A stretch of DNA of 24,866 bases, taken from the NCBI GenBank assembly GCA_937904535.1, contig CALELC010000032.1, positions 1 to 24,866 on the forward strand, read 5' to 3'. The stretch's first letter is position 1. Each line of letters begins with the position of its first letter. This stretch comes from an uncultured Planctomycetaceae bacterium. Lineage in GTDB: Bacteria > Planctomycetota > Planctomycetia > Pirellulales > Pirellulaceae. Under the pieces are notes generated by a model. The model was not told the DNA's origin and searched no databases. It was given only the letters and a program-made list of their open reading frames with translations. A program made the position numbers and the translations under genes. This document shows positions 1-7,174 of the stretch, one piece after another.

Positions 1-1323
1 GGTCGCGAGCGACCTTCACGCGAGGCGAACTTAAGCGACAACCGATTCCGACTGCCGCCTTCGTCGCACGGGCGAGGGCCGCAGGACCGCTCGGATAACG
101 ATCGACCCGATCGGTCGGGACGCGGCCCAGGTCGCGGCGATGGACTGGTCGGAGGTGACGGCCCCGGACGCGGTGACGGGCCTGCGCGTGGCGACGGACC
201 GGGACGTGGCGATGGTCCCGATCGCCGGGAGCGACCGGGCAGAGGCTCCGCCCCCGCGTTGAGCGACGGACCAAACCGCGGTGATGGCCCAGGACGCGGT
301 GATGGCCCAGGTCGCGGAGATGGCCCAGGACGCGGTGATGGACCAGCGATGGGTGCGCGGCCTGATCGCGGTGCTGATGCGCCGGGACGATCGCCGGACC
401 GACAGAGACCGGGAGGACGTGACCTCGGGCCGATCTCACGCGATGCTGCTCCTGGTTCGTCCCCTGCTAGGCCATCGATCATTCCCGATCGTCCACAAGG
501 CTCAGGCCAGGCCGGAGCCCCTGAGAGAGGGCGTCCTGGAGGGGCGTCACGAGAAGGCGGCGCCAGAGGAGAGGGCTCGCGACCGCGACCTGGCGGCAAC
601 ACCGGTGAGCGACCGCAGCTCTCACATCCCGATGGTGGACCGGCGTTCCAGGATCGGGGAGGCCAGCGGACACCGCCGGGGTTGGCTCCTGGCCGAAATC
701 CAGCGGTTCGCCCGCAGCCTACGACGCCGCAGGCCTCACCGGGACCAAATAACTCATCGGGACGACCTTCGCTCAGCTTGCCGCGGCCGTCTGGGGACGC
801 TGGCAACCGGCCTGGTCGTCCGGCTGATTTACCGGGACGAGCGGGCGATGCAGCATTGTCGCGCCCGGCACCACCGAGTAATGCCCGGCCTAGGGAGCGA
901 GTGCAACGGCCCGCGCTGCCGGATTTGTCGCCTCCGCAGCGGACGGCGCCTCCCGGTGCATCGCGGCCAAGTCCCGGCGGCTCGCGCCCCAACTTTGGAT
1001 CGCCGCGGTCGGCGGCACCCAGCCTGTCGCGGCCGAGCGGCAATGACTCACGGCCGAGTCTCTCGGCGCCGCAGCGGTCGGCTCCCCAGTTCTCCCCGGG
1101 CAGAATGGAACGTCCCGGGGCAGGCGCTAGCGGAATCGGTCGTTCGGCTGGCCCTGGTCGCTCGCAGCCTTCGCTGTCGGCCCCGAGTGGGCCGGGCCGC
1201 TCCATGCCATCGATCTCTCGGCCCGGTCGCGGTGGGGGTGGCGACGGAGCAGCAGGACGTCCCGGCCGTGGCGGGCGAGGCGACGGTGAAGAAGGCGGCG
1301 GTCGAGGACGTGGGGGCCGCTAA
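1..1323 (+). CDS. Arg/Gly/Pro/Ser-rich low-complexity protein, 5' end outside window
   Basis: The frame is open from base 1 to the TAA at 1321-1323, so this is the C-terminal 440 residues of a longer protein. An in-frame TTG at 259 is not a convincing start, because the same repeat pattern already runs upstream of it. The first ~115 codons carry an 18-bp tandem repeat encoding GRGDGP and variants (bases ~121-345) with eight RGD tripeptides. The middle and C-terminal parts are rich in Pro, Ser and Arg, with recurring RPSLS, SLSAP and SISRPG blocks, and the protein ends in a Gly/Arg-rich tail (GGGRGRGGR). No enzymatic domain or membrane segment is visible in this part. It is probably disordered; surface, matrix or nucleic-acid binding are all possible, and I cannot choose. 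The window shows nothing of the N-terminal part, which may hold the informative domain. A second frame is also open across most of the region, but its composition looks like a shadow. Confidence 0.7.
   Translation, partial: GRERPSREANLSDNRFRLPPSSHGRGPQDRSDNDRPDRSGRGPGRGDGLVGGDGPGRGDGPARGDGPGRGDGPDRRERPGRGSAPALSDGPNRGDGPGRGDGPGRGDGPGRGDGPAMGARPDRGADAPGRSPDRQRPGGRDLGPISRDAAPGSSPARPSIIPDRPQGSGQAGAPERGRPGGASREGGARGEGSRPRPGGNTGERPQLSHPDGGPAFQDRGGQRTPPGLAPGRNPAVRPQPTTPQASPGPNNSSGRPSLSLPRPSGDAGNRPGRPADLPGRAGDAALSRPAPPSNARPRERVQRPALPDLSPPQRTAPPGASRPSPGGSRPNFGSPRSAAPSLSRPSGNDSRPSLSAPQRSAPQFSPGRMERPGAGASGIGRSAGPGRSQPSLSAPSGPGRSMPSISRPGRGGGGDGAAGRPGRGGRGDGEEGGGRGRGGR
121..345 (+). repeat. 18-bp tandem coding repeat (GRGDGP units)
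   Basis: Two blocks of an 18-bp unit of the type cgcggtgatggcccagga occur within the low-complexity CDS, at about 121-216 and 277-345. The second block has four nearly perfect consecutive copies. The blocks are separated by a degenerate stretch (PDRRERPGRGSAPALS). Variation is mainly at third codon positions, so the peptide repeat is better conserved than the DNA. Copy number is likely to vary between strains, since tandem repeats of this kind change by slippage. Confidence 0.75.
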
Positions 1324-1392
1324 TGGCCGTCTGAGAAAGCCCGCTGAGTTTAGCGATTGGATTGATTCTGCGGCCTGTGGCGGGTCGATAAA

Positions 1393-1439
1393 CCGTTTAC
1401 GGATGAGGTGTGTCCCGGCACCCTGTCTCTCGTAAACGG
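1393..1439 (+). promoter_or_regulatory. Inverted repeat overlapping the likely ribosome-binding site
   Basis: CCGTTTACG (1393-1401) and CGTAAACGG (1431-1439) are perfect 9-base complements around a 29-base loop. The loop holds a smaller GGTG/CACC stem (1407-1410 with 1419-1422). The right arm runs into GGAG (1438-1441), the only Shine-Dalgarno-like sequence before the ATG at 1455, so the hairpin could mask ribosome binding. It could instead be a pair of protein-binding half sites. Function is inferred; the repeat itself is plain. Confidence 0.45.
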
Positions 1440-1454
1440 AGTGCATCTGCTGCC

Positions 1455-2369
1455 ATGCTGGTCTTCTGTATCAAACAACTGCTCAGCTTGAAGCGAGCGA
1501 TCTTGGGGCGGCGCGAACCGCACCAACTCGCGTGGGGCCTGGCCCTCGGCGTCTGGCTGGGGGTGGTTCCCTACGGCAACCTCGTTGCCCTGGCAATCCT
1601 GCTGTTCATCTTGTCGGTACGCGTGAATCACGGAATGGTCGCCGTCACGGCGGTCGCGACGAGTGTGATCGCGGCATGGTTTGACGCCCAGACGCACGCG
1701 GTCGGTAAATATGTGCTGACGCATCCGCAGTTGACACCTCAGCTTTCAGCGGCGTGGCAGTGGCCGCTGGTTCCTTGGACCGACCTGAATAACACCGTCG
1801 TGATGGGCGGGGTGGTGGTTGGCCTAGCCGCGGTGGTGCCAGCGTATTTGGCGACGTATCCGCTGTTTCGCTACCTTGCCCCAGCGGCACCTGTCGAGCT
1901 AGCCGAAGATGTCGATCTGCCGCTCGAGCGGTGCGCGGATTGGGACGGCGACGAGTCCGCCGCGACTTCCGCTCCTGCACCCAGTGCTGCCTCGCTGCCC
2001 GTGGCAGCTGAAATCGCAGGCTCCGCTGAGGCCGCTATCAGTCAGATGATCCCGCCGTTTGAGGCACCTGAAACCTTGGTGGTCGACACAGCCTGGCAAG
2101 ATCTTGGCCGTGACGAACCGGAGGCTGAGCTGGTCGACACGCGGATCGAAGTCGTGCGGCTGGTAGAAGCGTCAGCTGTGGTTGAGTCAGTCTCCGACAA
2201 ACCAGTAGCCTTGCTTGAGGCTCCTGCCTCGCTGCCTGCCGCGAGCGAATCGTCGTTGCCTGAGGAAACCGCGGCAGCGGCAACGCCGCCGGTCGATCCG
2301 CCGATGGGCGAAGCCCTGAACTACTTGCTGCGGCAACTGCGAGACTCACGCCAACGGAGGGCAGCATGA
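1455..2369 (+). CDS. TIGR03546-family membrane protein
   Basis: A 304-residue protein whose first ~145 residues match the uncharacterised TIGR03546 family: an amphipathic start (MLVFCIKQLLSLKRAILG), a HQLAWGLALGVWLGVVPYGN segment as in DUF2062-like proteins, and two or three further hydrophobic helices. Family members are typically encoded next to a TIGR03545 gene, and that is the case here. The ATG at 1455 is preferred over an in-frame GTG at 1410, because the conserved sequence begins there and GGAG lies 13 bases upstream; the GTG sits inside the loop of an inverted repeat. From about residue 150 the protein carries a Glu/Ala/Pro-rich acidic tail, ending in a short basic segment (LLRQLRDSRQRRAA). 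I take this tail to be a lineage-specific extension. The stop overlaps the next start (ATGA), indicating translational coupling. Biochemical role unknown; the location is inferred to be the inner membrane. Confidence 0.8.
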   Translation: MLVFCIKQLLSLKRAILGRREPHQLAWGLALGVWLGVVPYGNLVALAILLFILSVRVNHGMVAVTAVATSVIAAWFDAQTHAVGKYVLTHPQLTPQLSAAWQWPLVPWTDLNNTVVMGGVVVGLAAVVPAYLATYPLFRYLAPAAPVELAEDVDLPLERCADWDGDESAATSAPAPSAASLPVAAEIAGSAEAAISQMIPPFEAPETLVVDTAWQDLGRDEPEAELVDTRIEVVRLVEASAVVESVSDKPVALLEAPASLPAASESSLPEETAAAATPPVDPPMGEALNYLLRQLRDSRQRRAA

Positions 2370-4117
2370 TTCGCTGGAGCTATGTTTTGCCGCGGCTCGT
2401 GATCGTCATCGCGGCGATCGTCGGCCTGCGGTATGCCCTATCGCCGGTTATCCGTTACGTCGCGGTCCAGTCGATCCAAGCCGCTACCGGTGCGAAGGTC
2501 GATTTGGCTACGGTCGAGGTCGGCTTTTTCCCGCCGCGACTCTACAGCACGGAAGTCCAGGTCGCGAATCCGAAGCACAACAAAGGCCTGAGAAATCTCG
2601 CTTCGGCTCAAACAGTCGAGCTGAGCATCGATGGTGATGCGCTGCTGCGACGCCGCTATGTGGTTAGCACCGCACGGATCAAGGGCCTGGAAATCGATTC
2701 GGACCGGCTGACCAGCGGGCACTTCGAACCGGAGGAGCAGGTTGAGTCTGAAGAGCCTTCGCAGGCGATGCAGTGGCTCAATGACCTCTTCAATTCCGCC
2801 ACCGACGCGGCCAAACAGCAACTCGATACCTTGGCAGAAAGCTCTGAGACCCTGCGCCGCGGCGATCAGATTCGCCGCCGCTGGAAGTCGGAATACAGCA
2901 TGTTGGCCAGCCGGGCTGCGGAGATCGAAGTGGCGATCAAAGAAGTGCAGCAGAAGGCGAAAGGGATCGACAATCCGCTGCGCGACTGGCCGCAGATTGA
3001 TGCGACCTTGAGCCAAGCCAAAGATATTCAGCAGGAGCTGCTGCTGGTGCGGAAGACGCTGGCCGAGATGCCGGCGCAGTTCCAAGCCGATCTGGTGACG
3101 ATGGAGCGGGCCAAGCAAGCCGACTTGCAGCGGGTCCGCGACGCCTTACCGTTTGACCCGATGGCGGGTGACGAGCTTGGGCCTGGCTTGTTGCTGCAAG
3201 TCGTCAAGTCGCAGATCGACCAACTCCGTGGCTACCTCGACACCGGACGCGAGATCTCCCATTGGACGGTCGTCAAACCGAAGGTCCAGCGCCATCGCGG
3301 CGAGCAAATTCAACTGGTGACGCAGCAGCCTTCGATGCTGATCCGCCACTGTGAGCTCTCCGGCCTGCTCCGCTCCGGTGGCAAGCCGTACGAGCTCACC
3401 GGGATCCTCGAAAACCTGACTCCGCAGGCGAAGCTCCGGCAAGAACCACTGCGTGCACGGCTGCGGCTCCAAGGCGAAGAAACGGTGCGGCTGGAATACG
3501 TTTGCGATGATTCCGCTGAGATCTCACACGAACTGCTCACGCTGCACTGGCCCGAGATCAAGGCGCCGACAATTCGGCTTGGCTCCGCCGACAACGTCAA
3601 GCTCAGTGTGCGCGATGGCCGGCTGGAACTTTGGATCCAACTCGATACCCGCGGTGAGCAGATGTCGGGGCGCGTGGTCTCCCGGCGAGCCGGTACGCGG
3701 TTCGAATTGCAGGGAGCAGAAAAGGTGACCCGCACTCCGATGTTCAGCACCCTGCATACGGCCCTGGCCGATATCAACCAGATTGAGATCGACGCTCGTT
3801 TTCAAGGTACCTGGAGCGATTGGGATATTCAGTTAGGAACCAACCTCACCGGCATCCTCAACACGGCGGTGCGTGAAGCGGCCACGCGGCAACTCGCTGA
3901 AACGCGCGAAAAGCTGGAAGCCGAGGTCAATCGAATTCATCAGCGCGAGTTGGCAGAACTACAAGATTGGTTGGTGAGCCAACAAGCTAAATCCAATGAG
4001 CTGCTGTCGCAGGCAGATAATGCGGTCCAGGAAGTCAGCCGCAAAGTTCTGAGCGAGACCGGCAAAGCGGACGCTTATATTGGTCGCCTGCGCGGTAACC
4101 TCCCTGGTTTTAAGTGA
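2366..4117 (+). CDS. TIGR03545-family AsmA-like envelope protein
   Basis: A 583-residue protein of the uncharacterised TIGR03545 family, the usual partner of TIGR03546; the pair occurs sporadically in bacteria with outer membranes. It starts with one membrane helix (about residues 8-30: RLVIVIAAIVGLRYAL), then an AsmA-like stretch in which a membrane-proximal beta region contains GAKVDLATVEVGFFPP and a following LASAQTVELSIDGDALL segment. Residues ~130-270 are highly charged and helical, probably coiled coil. The middle, ~310-490, is beta-rich. The C-terminal ~500-575 is again a long Glu/Gln/Lys-rich helix. Topology suggests an inner-membrane anchor with a large periplasmic part, as in AsmA/TamB-like lipid-transport proteins; that comparison is inference. 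The start codon overlaps the stop of the TIGR03546 gene by the ATGA arrangement, so the two products are probably made in fixed ratio. Confidence 0.8.
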   Translation: MIRWSYVLPRLVIVIAAIVGLRYALSPVIRYVAVQSIQAATGAKVDLATVEVGFFPPRLYSTEVQVANPKHNKGLRNLASAQTVELSIDGDALLRRRYVVSTARIKGLEIDSDRLTSGHFEPEEQVESEEPSQAMQWLNDLFNSATDAAKQQLDTLAESSETLRRGDQIRRRWKSEYSMLASRAAEIEVAIKEVQQKAKGIDNPLRDWPQIDATLSQAKDIQQELLLVRKTLAEMPAQFQADLVTMERAKQADLQRVRDALPFDPMAGDELGPGLLLQVVKSQIDQLRGYLDTGREISHWTVVKPKVQRHRGEQIQLVTQQPSMLIRHCELSGLLRSGGKPYELTGILENLTPQAKLRQEPLRARLRLQGEETVRLEYVCDDSAEISHELLTLHWPEIKAPTIRLGSADNVKLSVRDGRLELWIQLDTRGEQMSGRVVSRRAGTRFELQGAEKVTRTPMFSTLHTALADINQIEIDARFQGTWSDWDIQLGTNLTGILNTAVREAATRQLAETREKLEAEVNRIHQRELAELQDWLVSQQAKSNELLSQADNAVQEVSRKVLSETGKADAYIGRLRGNLPGFK

Positions 4118-4294
4118 GTTATGAGAGGATTGGTGCTTCGTTTTGATAGCATTGATTCGCTCGTTGCCTAAGAAAATCTGCGGCTTATTTGGAGTGTGGG
4201 CCGTAACCCGGCACAAACCCTGCAAGTGTTTCTTATTGAAGGCCGAGCAATTGCCTGGCCACAAAAACTAACCAACACAAGTAGGGTAAAAGCC

Positions 4295-5245
4295 ATGGCC
4301 ACTACCAATGAACTGAATCGGAACATCGATCGTCAAACCGTTGTCGCTGTGTTCCATTCTCAAGCCGAAGCTCAGCGAGCGGTAAGGGAACTGAAGGCAG
4401 CCGGGTTCTCCGATGATGAGATCGGCGTTGCGACTCAGCATCACGAAGATCTGAGCAGCGGTGTCGCTCACCCCGACGATGACAACAAAGCGGGCACTGG
4501 CGCCGTTGCCGGCGCGACTGCAGGTTTGGGGGCTGGGGCACTTTGGGGATTGGGAATCGTAGCTGGCGTGTTGCCTGCGATCGGCCCCGTCATCGCCGGT
4601 GGGGCGCTTGCGGCGATCGCTGCCAGTGCTGCGGGAACCGCGGTTGCCGGCGGGATTGTTGGCGCTCTGGTAGGCCTGGGAATCCCTGAAGAAGAAGCCG
4701 AGTACTATCACCACGAACTCGAACAGGGCCGGACGGTGGTGACCGTGAAGGCGACCGGTGCTCGCTATCAAGAAGCGCATCGGATCCTGGACCGCTACAA
4801 CGTCTATGACTATGGCCGCCGTGAGTCCGAGTTTGCACGCAATCCACAAGCGACCCATCGGCTCAACACCGCAGGCGAAATGGTGGCTCGTGAAGAAGTC
4901 CTCGACACTCACAAGCACACGGAACCCGCAGGTGAAGCTCGGGTCCGCAAAGAAGTGACGACCGAAACTCAGCACCTAGAGGTGCCCGTCAAACGCGAAG
5001 AGTTGGTGGTCGAACGCCGACCAATGCATGGTCAAACAGCCGGCGCGATCGGCGACAGCAGCGACGAAGAGCGAATCCTGCTCCAGGAAGAGAAGGTCGA
5101 CGTCAACAAGCGGACCGTTGCTAAAGAAGCGGTAAGTGTGGGCAAACGGACCGTGACCGGTACCCAGACCGTCGATGCCGATCTGAAGAAAGAGCACATC
5201 GTGGTCGAAGACGACACTCATCGGACGCCGAACCGGCCCCGCTAA
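4295..5245 (+). CDS. YsnF/AvaK (DUF2382) stress-response protein
   Basis: A 316-residue protein with three parts. Residues ~13-50 (TVVAVFHSQAEAQRAVRELK) resemble the general stress protein 17M/YflT domain. Residues ~66-130 are a Gly/Ala-rich hydrophobic block similar to those in glycine-zipper proteins. Residues ~198-305 match DUF2382 (YsnF/AvaK), with its paired strand-like repeats (REEVLDTHK, VPVKREELVVERR, LLQEEKVDVNKRTV, HIVVEDD). The ATG at 4295 is chosen over an upstream in-frame start because AGGG at 4283-4286 is well spaced and the domain begins directly after it. Related proteins are induced by heat, desiccation or oxidative stress, and no enzymatic activity is established for them. 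The gene stands alone, 177 bp after the TIGR03545 gene and convergent with the next, so it is probably transcribed from its own promoter, which I could not locate with confidence. Confidence 0.85.
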   Translation: MATTNELNRNIDRQTVVAVFHSQAEAQRAVRELKAAGFSDDEIGVATQHHEDLSSGVAHPDDDNKAGTGAVAGATAGLGAGALWGLGIVAGVLPAIGPVIAGGALAAIAASAAGTAVAGGIVGALVGLGIPEEEAEYYHHELEQGRTVVTVKATGARYQEAHRILDRYNVYDYGRRESEFARNPQATHRLNTAGEMVAREEVLDTHKHTEPAGEARVRKEVTTETQHLEVPVKREELVVERRPMHGQTAGAIGDSSDEERILLQEEKVDVNKRTVAKEAVSVGKRTVTGTQTVDADLKKEHIVVEDDTHRTPNRPR

Positions 5246-5306
5246 GCTTGCTCAAGTAGCGAGGCCGAGAGTGTTCGCATCTTGAACATCGGCTAGCAAG
5301 AAATCA

Positions 5307-5330
5307 CGCCCAGCTCTCACCGGCTGGGCG
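5307..5330. terminator. GC-rich hairpin between convergent genes
   Basis: CGCCCAGC (5307-5314) and GCTGGGCG (5323-5330) form an 8-bp perfect stem with an 8-base loop, 61 bases after the stress-protein stop and before the end of the opposing gene. A second imperfect hairpin (CCGGCgcACC with GGTGCCGG, ~5360-5383) follows. Neither has a U-run, so intrinsic termination is uncertain. The position between convergent genes supports a bidirectional transcription barrier. Confidence 0.35.
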
Positions 5331-5466
5331 CTCACGCAACGCGAGCAGCGTTCTCTCAACCGGCGCACCCAATGAGGTGCCGGCGCGAATCTCAGCGGGT
5401 GTTACCGCCCGTTGCTCCTCTCACAGCAAGTGGCTGCCAGGCAAACGATCCTAGGGGCGAGCGATC

Positions 5467-7167
5467 CTAGGGGGCAACGGTAAGCCACAACTGGTTGGTC
5501 CAAAACTCCGACCGCAGCAATGCTTTGGCCGTAGCGAAGACCGTCTCGGGCTGCTCGGCCGCCGCAGCTGCTTCAGCCGGTGCCGCTTCGGTAGCTGGTA
5601 CCGGGCGGGCGATGATCTGGATTGGCCCCTGATGCCGCACCGCGGCCTCGGCTGAGAGTTTCAGTTTGACTTCTTTGGCAGAGTCGCCCTTCGGTTCTGA
5701 GACAGCCGCTTCGCAGCTCACACCCTCTGGCAGATCGATTGCCACAATTTGCAAGGGTGGTTCAAAGCCGTGCTGCCGCTGGACCTGAACGGCAATTTCG
5801 AGTGAACCGCCAGCAGGCAGGCGGTGCCGTTCGGCAGCCGTCAACGTGACGAAGGGAGCAACCTTGCCGATCACTGCGGTGTACGCATGGCTGAGTCCGG
5901 AACCGCCGACCAGATCGCTGATCTGGATCTCGACCGGCTTGTCACTCGGGGCAGTGAACTCGATCGCTGCATCGCGATTGTTCCGTGACGGGTCATCGTT
6001 CCGGCCGATTTGCTTGCCGGTTTCGGGCTCCAGCACGGTGACGACCGAATCAAGCTTGAGGCTGCTTTCTTGTGAATGCGTGACGACGCGGTATTTCGCT
6101 CCCGCTTCCACCGCCACCTGCAGCCGCGCGATTTGCCCAGGCTGAGCGATGTGTCCCGAGACGATTGCTGGCAACTGTTCGACCACCGTGATCTCTGCGT
6201 CTGCTGCTTTTAGCACGACGGGCGCCGCGAACGTGTCGTTCCGGAGCCGCGCGTGCCAGCCCATGGCACCGGGCAAGGTTACGACTGCTGGCGACACGTG
6301 GGTGGCAGGGGCGACGACGGGCGCGGCATCCTCCGGCAAATTCCATCCAAACACCTGCACGTCGATTGGAACCTCCGCCGGGGCAATCAGCGGCAGGCTG
6401 TGGTCGATCAGCGGGCCGGTTGTGACCTGCAGGCGATACACATACGAGGCAGAACCGGCAAACCCAATTGTACTGTTGGCGGTCTCAGGAAACGCGAACA
6501 GGCGCAGTGTCAGTTCTGCATCGCGATCACAGGTATACACCAGTTGGGGATCGATCCCGCGGGAATCGTCGGTCTGAGCCAGCACGTTGCCCGACAAATC
6601 GACCAACTGCAGCACCGCGTCCATCGGTGAGCCGATCAAGCGGTGCGCAAGCACATCGGCGACCAGCGTCTGACCGGCACTGACGGAAACCGAAATGCAG
6701 TCGACGTCGTTCGCTTTTTCTAGGCGTCCAATCATCACCGCCGGCAGCTCGGCGCGGGTGGCTTGGCCGATTTCGTTGTTGGGTTCGGTTTCGACGGCGA
6801 CTGCGACCGGTTCGATGAACAACGGCACCAGCGCCGAGGCGTTGCTGTCGTCATAGAACCGCAACCAAGCGATCCCCGGTGCGGCGTCGGCGGGCACCGT
6901 AATCGTCACCCCGCTCGATTCCTCGCTCATTTGAAATTGAATGTCCGCACGATCGCTCTGCACCTGAAGCGGCCAGTTCGGCACCTTGCCTTCGAGCTTG
7001 ACCGGCGTTGCTTGGCCGATCGTTACCGAAGGCGGAAACAGCCGGTCAACGTTCAGCTCTTGCGACCGAGCCGAACTGCCAGCGGCGGCGTGCCAGAGCC
7101 CTGCAGTGATCAGCGCAGCAGCCTGCACGCTGACGCGAAGCGAAATCTGTCCCATGGTTGGTCTCAT
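5467..7167 (-). CDS. Secreted protein with pre-peptidase C-terminal (PPC) domains
   Basis: A 566-residue exported protein. The N-terminus is a signal peptide: a basic start, a hydrophobic VSVQAAALITAGLWHAAAG core, and likely cleavage near SSARSQ. Residues ~125-235 (ETEPNNEIGQATR, DVDCISVSVSAGQTLVADV, DAVLQLVDLSGNVLAQTDD) are a clear PPC domain. A second, weaker PPC-like module lies around 330-440 (SGHIAQPGQIARLQVAVEAGAKYRV). No protease catalytic domain is present, so this is a binding or structural protein, not a peptidase. The ATG at 7167 is used; a TTG one codon earlier and an ATG at 7155 are alternatives. It starts 7 bases after the DUF1549/DUF1553 gene, which argues for one transcript and joint work at the cell surface or periplasm. 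Such pairs are frequent in planctomycetes, and their substrate is unknown. Confidence 0.75.
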   Translation of the reverse strand: MRPTMGQISLRVSVQAAALITAGLWHAAAGSSARSQELNVDRLFPPSVTIGQATPVKLEGKVPNWPLQVQSDRADIQFQMSEESSGVTITVPADAAPGIAWLRFYDDSNASALVPLFIEPVAVAVETEPNNEIGQATRAELPAVMIGRLEKANDVDCISVSVSAGQTLVADVLAHRLIGSPMDAVLQLVDLSGNVLAQTDDSRGIDPQLVYTCDRDAELTLRLFAFPETANSTIGFAGSASYVYRLQVTTGPLIDHSLPLIAPAEVPIDVQVFGWNLPEDAAPVVAPATHVSPAVVTLPGAMGWHARLRNDTFAAPVVLKAADAEITVVEQLPAIVSGHIAQPGQIARLQVAVEAGAKYRVVTHSQESSLKLDSVVTVLEPETGKQIGRNDDPSRNNRDAAIEFTAPSDKPVEIQISDLVGGSGLSHAYTAVIGKVAPFVTLTAAERHRLPAGGSLEIAVQVQRQHGFEPPLQIVAIDLPEGVSCEAAVSEPKGDSAKEVKLKLSAEAAVRHQGPIQIIARPVPATEAAPAEAAAAAEQPETVFATAKALLRSEFWTNQLWLTVAP

Positions 7168-7174
7168 CAAGCTG

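Noticed and set aside
121..345. CRISPR-like array
   Set aside because: The 18-bp units are contiguous, in frame and coding, with no unique spacers.
281..1435. Second long open frame (~384 codons) overlapping the low-complexity gene
   Set aside because: It runs over the same repeats in another frame, with odd composition and no family features. The frame used is open from base 1 and has the regular GRGDGP pattern.
5467..7167. PPC protein as a secreted protease
   Set aside because: PPC domains accompany proteases, but no serine or metalloprotease catalytic motif is present in this protein.
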